This document shows, piece after piece, positions 1 through 7,435 of a DNA stretch of 64,000 nucleotides (position 1 is the stretch's first letter; each line of letters starts with the position of its first letter). The DNA lies in NCBI RefSeq assembly GCF_024298845.1, contig NZ_CP101156.1, forward strand, positions 558,001-622,000, written 5' to 3'. This stretch comes from Natronosalvus amylolyticus (GTDB lineage: Archaea; Halobacteriota; Halobacteria; Halobacteriales; Natrialbaceae). The position numbers were made by a program, and so were the translations under genes. Below the pieces are notes generated by a model that was given only the letters and a program-made list of their open reading frames with translations, did no database searches and was not told the DNA's origin.

Positions 1-111
1 GGGAGACTGTTTAGCGGTTTGTGACGGACCGGGACGGTCGCTGACCAGGACGACTACCCCTCTCAGGCGACGTCCGACCGGTTCTGTACGCCACGCACTG
101 ATACCTGCCAA

Positions 112-1617
112 TCACAATCGAAAGTCCTCGTCCCCGGTGATCGAGGGCTCCCGAAGGGAACCGAGACCTTCGCCGACGTGCCGATAGCATCCTCGAATCG
201 CCCGATCCCGAAACAGCGCTGCTGGAACGAGACCAGTCATCCGCTCTGGAACGGGTCGACCAAGCGAGGCCATCACCATCGGAGCGATATCCGCTCCAGT
301 GAGTCGACGTGTCGTGGTTCCACAAACCGCGGGGCCGGTAAGGAAACAGTGGCCGGGACTCGAGCGAACGAAACCGCGAAAGCGGCTCACAGGTGTCCGG
401 TTGGGCGCCCCCGAAATCGTACAGTTCGTCCCTGCAGTCGATACGACCACATCGGGGACATCTCTCGGGGGACGGCCCGGATACAGGTGGTCGCGTCGAC
501 AGACGAACTCGAACGCCGGATTTCCGTCCGGATCGAGACAGTCTGCCAGCACGTCGATGACGGCTTCCTGTGTCTCCCGATATATGGAGTTGGTGACCGT
601 TCCGTTGGGTTCTCGCCCCGCTACGTTCAGTCTGATTCCACCGCCCGTGGGACTCGGACAGAACGCCCGCGAGTGCTCCCAATCGTAGACGGTCCACGTT
701 GCTGTCCCATCGTGTGCCCTGTAGGGGCCGTCTTCCCCATTCGAAACGGTACCCGAGGGTGCGATGTCGCGGAACGGAGCAGTGAGTCGCCTCAGTGCTT
801 TCGTAAACCCTGTTTGTTTCGCGGCGTCAGTTCGCTCGAGCAGTCCGGCACCAGTGAGGAGTTCGTTGAGGTGGACCACGTAGCCGTCGATGTGCCGGAC
901 CCCGGCCGGTGAACAGCCTATGACTGTCGTGGTGTCGGGAACCGACTCGATTATCGCCTCGACCAGCCCGTCCGCGATCTGCAGTGCTCGTCGACGAACC
1001 GTTTCCGGGTTGGATCCATCTCCGTTCGTGACTCGGGCGAGTAACCCTGGCGTGAGAATCGGTACGTGGATGATGGCTAGCTCCCAGGGCTCGTTTTCCA
1101 GGCAGTCTCGACAGACGCGTCGTCGGCGCTCGAGCAGTACCTCGAGGTCGCGACTCGAGTGTACGTCCGCAGTCGTCCACGGACGGCTGGCTGGTGTGGT
1201 TGTCGTCGGACGTGTGTTTCGCCCGGGTATCAGTGTCGTATTTTGCATCTGCTGATGAGAGAGTGAGCTTTCGAACGACTGCTCCTCGTTCAACACTGGA
1301 AGCCCGCACACGACCGCCCGTGCACCCTGGCTCGCCAGATACTCCCATACGTATGGACGGTTTCGGTCAGCTGGCCTGACCGGCCGTTCGGACCCTGGAT
1401 AGCCATCTCGCGTGTGACTGTCGAAAATCCCGTGCTCGTGTGGTTCGGTGCCGGTTGCGACGGTCGTCCAGGCGCTAATGATCGACTGTGGAACCGGTGG
1501 ATCGAGCGCAGCGATCGTCCCCGTTCGCCGCAGTCGACTGATCGTGGGCAGTACGTCCGAATATCGCTCGAGGCACTCGTGATCGAGGCCATCGAACGCA
1601 AACATAAGCGTCTGCAT
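112..1617 (-). CDS. Alkaline-phosphatase-fold (type I phosphodiesterase-like) protein, probably degenerate
   Basis: 501 aa. The N-terminus FAFDGLDHE (residues 6-14) and the block PPVPQSIISAWTTVATG (40-56) match the metal-binding and nucleophile regions of the AlkP/nucleotide pyrophosphatase superfamily found in archaeal glycan loci. The intact relative at 30.2 kb has TDRVNH and ASDHGF; the matching places here read IIHVPILTP (182-190) and GCSPAGV (234-240), so the expected Asp and His metal ligands are missing. A later SPGH motif may keep one His. No signal peptide or membrane segment is seen. It lies 274 nt downstream of the sugar-nucleotide operon on the same strand, which suggests a part in glycan or lipid-linked sugar metabolism. 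It may be a non-catalytic family member. The fold assignment is fairly secure and the function is unknown. Confidence 0.8.
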   Translation of the reverse strand: MQTLMFAFDGLDHECLERYSDVLPTISRLRRTGTIAALDPPVPQSIISAWTTVATGTEPHEHGIFDSHTRDGYPGSERPVRPADRNRPYVWEYLASQGARAVVCGLPVLNEEQSFESSLSHQQMQNTTLIPGRNTRPTTTTPASRPWTTADVHSSRDLEVLLERRRRVCRDCLENEPWELAIIHVPILTPGLLARVTNGDGSNPETVRRRALQIADGLVEAIIESVPDTTTVIGCSPAGVRHIDGYVVHLNELLTGAGLLERTDAAKQTGFTKALRRLTAPFRDIAPSGTVSNGEDGPYRAHDGTATWTVYDWEHSRAFCPSPTGGGIRLNVAGREPNGTVTNSIYRETQEAVIDVLADCLDPDGNPAFEFVCRRDHLYPGRPPRDVPDVVVSTAGTNCTISGAPNRTPVSRFRGFVRSSPGHCFLTGPAVCGTTTRRLTGADIAPMVMASLGRPVPERMTGLVPAALFRDRAIRGCYRHVGEGLGSLREPSITGDEDFRL

Positions 1618-1797
1618 TGTCAGGCCCTCCGTGCTATTCGCGACGTGGCCACCGGTGTCGAGCAGAATCGACTGGCTGTGTCACCGGCCCATGATCGCAT
1701 CGAGTACGGAGACGCTGCTCACCGGTATCGTTAATCGGGTATTTCCGGTGTTGATTGCTGTTTCCCGGACGTGATGTGAGCTTCACGGGGCTCGAGC

Positions 1798-1891
1798 TGG
1801 TGCAACTTAGTGGTTCGTCACGCCTGAACATGTAAGCCGAACCAATATCGGTTGTCGGATTCGGCCTACACGTCAACGCGTGACGGAGTAC
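1798..1891 (-). repeat. Repeated 3'-flank motif, copy 1
   Basis: Just after the stop of the nucleotide-sugar dehydrogenase lies a segment that resembles the 3' flank of the enoyl-CoA hydratase gene at 36.3 kb. The shared core on the plus strand is GTCACGCCTGAAC, preceded by GTGGTTYG and GGTGCA, with a GACGGAG block next to the stop codon. In this copy the core is bracketed by the inverted arms GGTTCG and CGAACC. It could be a terminator-like structure or debris of a small mobile element. No gene is seen in the rest of the 1618-1891 gap. Confidence 0.5.
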
Positions 1892-3451
1892 TTAGTTTTC
1901 TGCGTCGAACGCTGCTGGCCTCCCGATCGTCGAGGTTCCCGTCTCGGTGCTCGTCCCGCTATCGATGACGACCGGTTGCCGTCCACGTGCACCGCCGAGA
2001 GTCACGACCCGGTGGTCGGTATTCTCGAGGGAGAGCACGTCACGGCCATCGAGGACGGTCATCGGATCCATGGCGTCCCACCGAATGCGGTCGAACGCGT
2101 CTTGCGGGGTAACGAGCACGGCCGCGTCGAAGGCGTGGTCCGGCAACTCGTCGACCGTAACGGCCCGGGCGCCGAACTCGCTCGGATCGACCAGGGGATC
2201 ACAGCCCCAGACCGTTGCCCCGCCCTCGAGCAACGTTTCGACCACGTCAATCGCTGGCGACGACCTGGTTTCCTCGACGCCCGGCCTGTACGTGAAACCG
2301 AGAACGAGGACGGTTGCATCCTCGAGTCGGGTCCCTATCGATTCCAGTTCGGCCTCGATCATCGAGACGACGGTTGCTGGCATTTCCCGGTTGACCGACC
2401 GGGCGAGTTCGACCAGCGAGAGGGGCGTTTCGACCTGAGAGAGGAGGAAGTGCGGATAGTACGGAATACAGTGGCCACCGACTCCCGGTCCCGGATCGTG
2501 AAGGTGGCACATCGGAATGTGATTTGCCGTTTCGATAGCCTCTCGAACGGAGATATCGAGATCGGCAGCCGTCCCAGCGAGCTGGTTTGCCAGTGCGATA
2601 TTGACGTCACGATACACACCCTCGAACACCTTGACGGCCTCAGCTGTCGTCGCGTCCGAAACCAGATGCACGGCGTTGCTCGACAGTTCGTCGTACAACA
2701 GCGCCGCTGCGTGCCCGCTCTCGGCGTCGACGCCACCGACCACTTTCGGGTAGGCGCCTCGAATGTCCCGGATCGCTGTTCCCGACGCCGTTCGTTCGGG
2801 ACAGAACGCGAGGCCGAACGACCCCGTCTCGAGGCCGCTTTCCTCGAGGAGATACGGATGGATTACGTCTCGACAGGTTCCCGGAGGAAGGGTCGATTCG
2901 ACGATCACGAGGTCGCCGGGCTCGAGGCCGGCCGCGATGACCTCGAGGACCGCCTGAACGGTCGAGAGGTCCGGTTTGAAACTCGAGCGGTCAGTGGTAC
3001 TCGAATGGGCAGCGGTCCTCGAACGGTCGGATTGACTCTCGCTCCCCGTCTCCTCCTCGGAAATCTCTGACGGGACGATGACGACGTGAATGCGCGCATC
3101 CGCCGCGGCTCCGTATCCATCGGTGGTCGCCGCTAATCGATTCCGTTCGACCTGCTCGGCGACCAGTTCCTCGAGCCCGGGCTCTCCACATACGTGACTC
3201 GATCCATCGTTGACCGTCTCGACGACGGCCCGATCGACGTCGACGCCGGTGACGGCACCGGTTACCTCGGCGAAGACGGCCGCCAGCGGAAGTCCCATTT
3301 TACCGAGCCCATAGACTGCTACCGGCACCTCACCGTTTCTGAGCGCATCTCGACATGCTGTATCGGCTCCGAGTGCCTCCTCGGGTTCGACGACACCAGC
3401 ACCCACGGCCCCGTACAGACTCGGCTTCGAACGCGAGTCTGCGTTCGTCAT
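1892..3451 (-). CDS. Nucleotide-sugar 6-dehydrogenase (UDP-GlcNAc/ManNAc dehydrogenase family)
   Basis: 519 aa enzyme of the UDP-glucose/GDP-mannose dehydrogenase family, which oxidises the C6 hydroxyl of a UDP-sugar to a carboxylate using NAD+. Visible features: a Rossmann motif VYGLGKMGLPLA (47-58), ESTLPPGTCRD (185-195), CPERTASG (217-224), and the catalytic cysteine in GPGVGGHCIP (C328). A polar insert of about 28 residues (131-158, Ser/Thr/Asp/Glu rich) lies between the nucleotide-binding core and ESTLPPG; this is unusual in the family. The start overlaps the upstream oxidoreductase by 4 nt (ATGA), so the genes are probably translationally coupled. With the neighbouring oxidoreductase, aminotransferase and acetyltransferase it matches a WbpA-type step (UDP-GlcNAc to UDP-GlcNAcA). 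The substrate is inferred from context. Confidence 0.9.
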   Translation of the reverse strand: MTNADSRSKPSLYGAVGAGVVEPEEALGADTACRDALRNGEVPVAVYGLGKMGLPLAAVFAEVTGAVTGVDVDRAVVETVNDGSSHVCGEPGLEELVAEQVERNRLAATTDGYGAAADARIHVVIVPSEISEEETGSESQSDRSRTAAHSSTTDRSSFKPDLSTVQAVLEVIAAGLEPGDLVIVESTLPPGTCRDVIHPYLLEESGLETGSFGLAFCPERTASGTAIRDIRGAYPKVVGGVDAESGHAAALLYDELSSNAVHLVSDATTAEAVKVFEGVYRDVNIALANQLAGTAADLDISVREAIETANHIPMCHLHDPGPGVGGHCIPYYPHFLLSQVETPLSLVELARSVNREMPATVVSMIEAELESIGTRLEDATVLVLGFTYRPGVEETRSSPAIDVVETLLEGGATVWGCDPLVDPSEFGARAVTVDELPDHAFDAAVLVTPQDAFDRIRWDAMDPMTVLDGRDVLSLENTDHRVVTLGGARGRQPVVIDSGTSTETGTSTIGRPAAFDAEN

Positions 3452-4458
3452 CGGACGATGACCTCCTGTTCCCCGTCGTCGATCAGCCGTTCGATTTCGG
3501 TGACGATCTCGAGCGCTTCCAACCCGTCAGTGGCGGTGACAGCTGGCTCGCTCCCCGTTCTGATGGCCTCGATAAACGACCTGATCTCCCGTTTGAGCGG
3601 TTCACCATTGTGGACGCGTGGCCGTTCGATGACGGACTCGTGGCGATATCGGTTGGTTCCATCGTTAGTAACGTACTCCGGGTAGGAATCCCGGTGGATC
3701 AGCACGGACTGCTCGAGGTAGTCGACTTCGATCAGACACTCGCTGGTCGTGATGGTGAGCGTCCGGACTTTCTTCTGGGTCCGTCTGCTGGCCGTCACGG
3801 ACGCGATCACGTCGTCGTAGTGCATCGTCGCCGTTGCATACTGGCCGTCGTCGGTCCCCTGGGCTGCAATTTTCGTGGGCTTCGATCCCAACAGGGAGCC
3901 GATGACGTCGATATCGTGGATCATCAAATCGAGGACGACGCCGTCGAGATCCGGTCGATCGACTGGCGGTCCGAGCCGTTGGGCATCGATTGCTATCACG
4001 TCGAGATCATCGATGATCGCGGCTGCCGTTTCGACGGCAGGGTTGAACCGTTCGACGTGGCCGACTTGCAACATCGCTTCAGATTCGTTCGCCTGCCGAC
4101 AGAGGGTTCGCCCTTCCTCGAGTGATTCTGTCAGTGGCTTTTCGACCAGCACGTGTATCCCGGCCTCGAGGAACGTTCGAACAGTATCGGCGTGAGCGAA
4201 CGTTGGCACGGCAACGCTGACGAGATCACAGGCCTCGAGCAGGTCCGCCAACTGGACGGCGGTGGTTCCATACTGCTTGGCCACATCCATGGCGAGTTCG
4301 TGGTCGAGATCGACGACACCGACGAGGTCGATGTCTCGACACTCGCTGTAAACCCGGGCGTGGTTGGCACCCATGGCCCCGACGCCGATGACGCCTGCTC
4401 GAAGTTTCGATGGCTCTTCTCCGTCGTTTACAACTGCTTCGCTACGGTGTCCTGTCAT
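3448..4458 (-). CDS. Gfo/Idh/MocA family oxidoreductase, UDP-sugar 3-dehydrogenase-like
   Basis: 336 aa. The N-terminal NAD(P) motif GVIGVGAMGANHARVYSE (22-39), the EKP catalytic motif (106-108, VLVEKPLTES) and the conserved DLMIHDIDV segment are typical of Gfo/Idh/MocA dehydrogenases. In the Wbp/Wlb pathway the equivalent enzyme (WbpB) oxidises C3 of UDP-GlcNAcA before transamination. The gene overlaps both neighbours by 4 nt, inside a four-gene minus-strand operon. Family assignment is firm. The exact substrate (UDP-GlcNAcA) is inferred from the company of an NDP-sugar 6-dehydrogenase, a DegT aminotransferase and a hexapeptide acetyltransferase. Confidence 0.88.
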   Translation of the reverse strand: MTGHRSEAVVNDGEEPSKLRAGVIGVGAMGANHARVYSECRDIDLVGVVDLDHELAMDVAKQYGTTAVQLADLLEACDLVSVAVPTFAHADTVRTFLEAGIHVLVEKPLTESLEEGRTLCRQANESEAMLQVGHVERFNPAVETAAAIIDDLDVIAIDAQRLGPPVDRPDLDGVVLDLMIHDIDVIGSLLGSKPTKIAAQGTDDGQYATATMHYDDVIASVTASRRTQKKVRTLTITTSECLIEVDYLEQSVLIHRDSYPEYVTNDGTNRYRHESVIERPRVHNGEPLKREIRSFIEAIRTGSEPAVTATDGLEALEIVTEIERLIDDGEQEVIVR

Positions 4459-5564
4459 TGGTGATCGTAAAATGCGGTGATCGCTTCGATGACTGTCTCC
4501 AGCTCGTCGTCGCTCAGGTTCGGATGCACTGGCAGCGACAGCACTCGTCTGGCTGCTGCCTCGGCATGTGGGTGGCTCGAGGCAGCCGTGCTTACCGACT
4601 CGTATGCCGGCTGTTGATGGATTGGCGTCGGATAATAGATCCCCGTCCCGATATCACGGTCTGCCAGCCAGGATGCGAGTGCGTCCCGTTCGTCCGTCGA
4701 AATCGTGTACTGATGGTAGACGTGTTCCATGCCATCGGGAACCGCGGGGGTCTCGAGAGGGAGACCGGACAACTCCTCGTCGTACCTCTCAGCGTTCGCC
4801 TGTCTCGCGTGGGTAAACTCGGGTAATCGATCGAGTTGTGATCGGCCGATAGCGGCGGCGAGACTCGTCAATCGATGATTGTTTCCGAGTCGTACGTGGT
4901 CGTAGCCACGGTCGCCCGAGACGTCGCGACCGTGGTTGATGTGGCTGGCCGCTCGGTCGGCGATGTCCTCTCGAGTCGTGGTGATAATGCCACCTTCGCC
5001 GGTTGTCATATTTTTTGTCGGATAAAAAGAAAAGCAACCGGCGTCACCGAGGCTCCCGACCGGTTGCCCGTCGATAGCGGCTCCGTGGGCCTGACAGGCG
5101 TCTTCGACGACGATCAGGTCGTGTGCCGCCGAAATCTCGAGCAAGCGATCCATATCCGCAGGCAAGCCATAGAGGTGGACCGGAAGGAGACCCACGACGT
5201 CTGACCGTCGGCGTACGATGCGTTCGACCGAATCAGGGTCGAGAGTGTAGGTGTCCGGGTCGATGTCGGCGAACACCGGCGTTGCCCCGGCCAACCGGAT
5301 CGCGTTCGCACTCGCAACGAACGAAAACGGCGTCGTGATGACCGCGTCACCGTCACCGATATCCAGGGCCTTCAGTGCCGTTACGAGCGCTGTCGTTCCG
5401 TTCGTCGTCGCAACGCCGTGGTCCGCACCGCAGTAGCGCGCGAAGGCCGATTCGAACTGCCGGACCTCTGGCCCGTCGGCGAGTTGCCCGCTCTCGAGAA
5501 TCGCATGGACTCGGTCGTACGCGTCCGGACCGATGTCGGGGTTCGCGATCGAAATCCCCGTCAT
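4455..5564 (-). CDS. DegT/DnrJ/EryC1/StrS family sugar aminotransferase
   Basis: 369 aa PLP-dependent aminotransferase of nucleotide sugars. Family motifs: ATTNGTTALVTAL (52-64), FADIDPDTYTLDP (98-110), VVEDACQAHGA (152-162), and the PLP lysine in FYPTKNMTTGEGG (K184). The length is normal for the family. In a WbpE-type role it would transfer an amino group to the 3-keto sugar made by the preceding oxidoreductase step. Start and stop overlap the neighbouring genes by 4 nt each, which supports one translationally coupled operon. The 3-amino-sugar product is inferred from the gene set, not proven. Confidence 0.9.
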   Translation of the reverse strand: MTGISIANPDIGPDAYDRVHAILESGQLADGPEVRQFESAFARYCGADHGVATTNGTTALVTALKALDIGDGDAVITTPFSFVASANAIRLAGATPVFADIDPDTYTLDPDSVERIVRRRSDVVGLLPVHLYGLPADMDRLLEISAAHDLIVVEDACQAHGAAIDGQPVGSLGDAGCFSFYPTKNMTTGEGGIITTTREDIADRAASHINHGRDVSGDRGYDHVRLGNNHRLTSLAAAIGRSQLDRLPEFTHARQANAERYDEELSGLPLETPAVPDGMEHVYHQYTISTDERDALASWLADRDIGTGIYYPTPIHQQPAYESVSTAASSHPHAEAAARRVLSLPVHPNLSDDELETVIEAITAFYDHQ

Positions 5565-6157
5565 GCGAGCTGATTCGGGCCCTCGAGACCCGCAGGGAGT
5601 GGTCGTTCGGTTGCCGGGACACCGACGGCAAGCGTGTTGGACGGGACGTCACGGGTAATCAGCGCCCCCGCGGCGACGAAGGCGTTTTCGCCGACGGTGA
5701 CGCCCGGGAGCAACGTGGCGTTGGCACCGATTGAGGCGCCGTCCTCGATGGTCGGCCCCTCGAGTTCGACGTCAGTCCGAATCGGATACGGGTCGTTCGT
5801 CAGGACGGCACCGGGACCGATGAACACGTTGTCGCCGATGGTCGTCCCCGTTGGGATGTAGACGGCAGACTGCAGGCTGACGTGTGAACCGATGTCGGTC
5901 CGGCCGTCGATGACGGTGTTCGTCCCGACGAGCACGTCGTCCTCAATTGTGGTCTCCTCACGGACGAGGACTCGATGACCCGTCGTGAACTCGTCGCCGA
6001 TGGCGACGTCACCGTAGATGATCGACCCTTGCCGGATCGTCGCCCCATCTCCGATCGAGGTGGGACCGAACGAGTCACCGTACCCGATCGTCACCCCCTC
6101 ATCAATTGTACAGTCATCGCCACAGGTGTACACTGCAGGCACAGTCACGGTAATCAC
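5561..6157 (-). CDS. Hexapeptide-repeat N-acetyltransferase (sugar-nucleotide acetyltransferase)
   Basis: 198 aa built almost wholly of left-handed beta-helix hexapeptides (for example IGDGATIRQGSIIYGDVAIG, TDIGSHVSLQSAVYIPTG, TTIGDNVFIGPGAVLTND). It belongs to the group that includes WbpD/WlbB, which acetylates the 3-amino group of UDP-GlcNAc3NA with acetyl-CoA. It is the first gene of the minus-strand operon acetyltransferase > aminotransferase > oxidoreductase > 6-dehydrogenase. A promoter must lie in the 6158-6250 region; an A/T-rich GGGATAACAAAG is seen on the minus strand there. The family is certain; the specific acceptor is inferred. Confidence 0.87.
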   Translation of the reverse strand: MITVTVPAVYTCGDDCTIDEGVTIGYGDSFGPTSIGDGATIRQGSIIYGDVAIGDEFTTGHRVLVREETTIEDDVLVGTNTVIDGRTDIGSHVSLQSAVYIPTGTTIGDNVFIGPGAVLTNDPYPIRTDVELEGPTIEDGASIGANATLLPGVTVGENAFVAAGALITRDVPSNTLAVGVPATERPLPAGLEGPNQLA

Positions 6158-6646
6158 GTAGGACCTTCCGGTAACCGGGCTTTGTTATCCCGAACCTGAC
6201 GCTCGAGTAGTGGCGTCTTACGTCCTGTTACAGCCGAGAAACATGCCGATAGCGTGTCTGGTCTGACTCCGTGTTCGAGGCACCATCGTGCTCTCCACTT
6301 TTCGGGAGATGCACACTCGGTTTACCCCAGATTACATCGGTCCCGTACGAACATACCACCCTGTCAAATACAACTGTCTCAGGCCTCCAGAACCGGTCAG
6401 TTACGTGCGCTGCCGACGCATCCCGCGGCGTCCGTCTACGGTTGGTACTGGTAGTGACCCACGCGAGAGCGAGTACAACCGTGTGAACGTATCGAGTTTT
6501 ACGTCAGTCATCGGAATCGATCGGTACAACCCGATTTCGGTTCGGTAGCCCGATGATAGTAAAGTGGCAATCGGTGGCACTCAGGGCTGTGAGTCAACCG
6601 ATGATGTACACTCTGGTGTTTGGAAGGATCTCTCGTGAGGGGCGCT
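6158..6646. other. Intergenic region without a supported gene
   Basis: A 489 nt gap between divergent genes. It should hold the promoter of the minus-strand sugar-nucleotide operon and that of the DUF7344 gene. Three overlapping short plus-strand open frames occur at 6254-6548, but their composition is not haloarchaeal-protein-like (many His, Ser, Pro and Cys, few acidic residues) and I do not call them. No tRNA-like or repeat structure was seen. Confidence 0.5.
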
Positions 6647-7177
6647 ATGAGTGAGGAGCTGACACAGGCCGAGCTGTTCGATGTCTTTAGCAACGCCAGA
6701 CGGCGGCAAACGGTCAGATACCTCAAGCGCCACCAGGGAACCTGTGACCTGGCGCCGCTGGTCGAGCAGGTAGCAGCCTGGGAGAACGATACGGAAACGG
6801 AGGCAGTGACCAGAACGCAACGACGACGAGTGTACATTTCGCTGTATCAGACCCATCTTCCTATGCTCGAGGAGCACGGCATCGTCGACTGGGATCCTGA
6901 CGCCCACCGTATCGAGTTACTTCCCAGCGAGGACACCTTCGAGCCGTATCTTGACAGGCAGCTGAACGAACAGCGTTCCTGGCATCTTTTCTATGCGTCA
7001 GTGACGCTCGTGGGTGGGCTCCTTTTCGTGCTGGCACTGCTTTCTATTGGCGTCGTTTCACCCTCGATAGCACCCTTGATCGCCCTTGGGGTATGTTTCG
7101 TCATCGCGGCGATCGCCCTTACGCAGTACGTTTCCAGACAGCCAGCACACACGCTGCCGTTCGGTCTCGGGCGTTGA
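6647..7177 (+). CDS. DUF7344 family winged-helix membrane protein
   Basis: 176 aa from the ATG (MSEELTQAELFDVFSNARRR). A longer frame opens at a TTG 27 nt upstream, but the ATG suits the family N-terminus better. The first ~110 residues look like the haloarchaeal DUF7344 winged helix (LFDVFSNARRRQTVRYLKRH, later RRRVYISLYQTHLPMLEEHGIVDWD). Two hydrophobic helices follow near the C-terminus (VTLVGGLLFVLALLSIGVV and PLIALGVCFVIAAIALTQYV). The likely role is a membrane-tethered transcription regulator; the ligand and targets are unknown. A paralogue lies at 44.6 kb with the same order of parts, including the YVSLQQTHLPQLEEDDVI segment. Confidence 0.8.
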   Translation: MSEELTQAELFDVFSNARRRQTVRYLKRHQGTCDLAPLVEQVAAWENDTETEAVTRTQRRRVYISLYQTHLPMLEEHGIVDWDPDAHRIELLPSEDTFEPYLDRQLNEQRSWHLFYASVTLVGGLLFVLALLSIGVVSPSIAPLIALGVCFVIAAIALTQYVSRQPAHTLPFGLGR

Positions 7178-7338
7178 AAGTACCGTTGGCCTGTCTTCCA
7201 GTTTCGTTCCGAGGGTGCATCAATCGGAGCTAGCAGTTCTCAGTGGATCCTTCGACTTCCTGTTGCCCAACGAAAGGGCATGTGCTCGGCGCTCGAGAAT
7301 AGAGGAGACGGAACATTAGGCGAGCGTACGTGATTCAC

Positions 7339-7393
7339 CCACGGGTCAGGTGACCCGTGGAACTCTCGCTGTTTCCTTTAGAATTGGGAAGCC
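7339..7393. other. Perfect hairpin plus IS200/IS605-end-like motif
   Basis: Positions 7339-7360 form a perfect 10-bp stem (CCACGGGTCA / TGACCCGTGG) with a 2-nt loop. About 20 nt on, at 7381-7393, comes GAATTGGGAAGCC, which resembles the right-end sequence of haloarchaeal TnpB-type (IS200/IS605) elements. No transposase reading frame is nearby. The segment sits between two convergent genes, so it could equally act as a bidirectional terminator. Confidence 0.4.
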
Positions 7394-7435
7394 ACGCAGC
7401 ACGCACTCGAGAGAGTGGCTGGCGCCCTCTCGAAC

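Noticed and set aside
1880-3070. 396-aa plus-strand frame opposite the nucleotide-sugar dehydrogenase
   Set aside because: Antisense of a conserved enzyme with all catalytic motifs.
6254-6548. Three overlapping short plus-strand ORFs
   Set aside because: Composition unlike haloarchaeal proteins and no promoter or ribosome site; probably chance frames.
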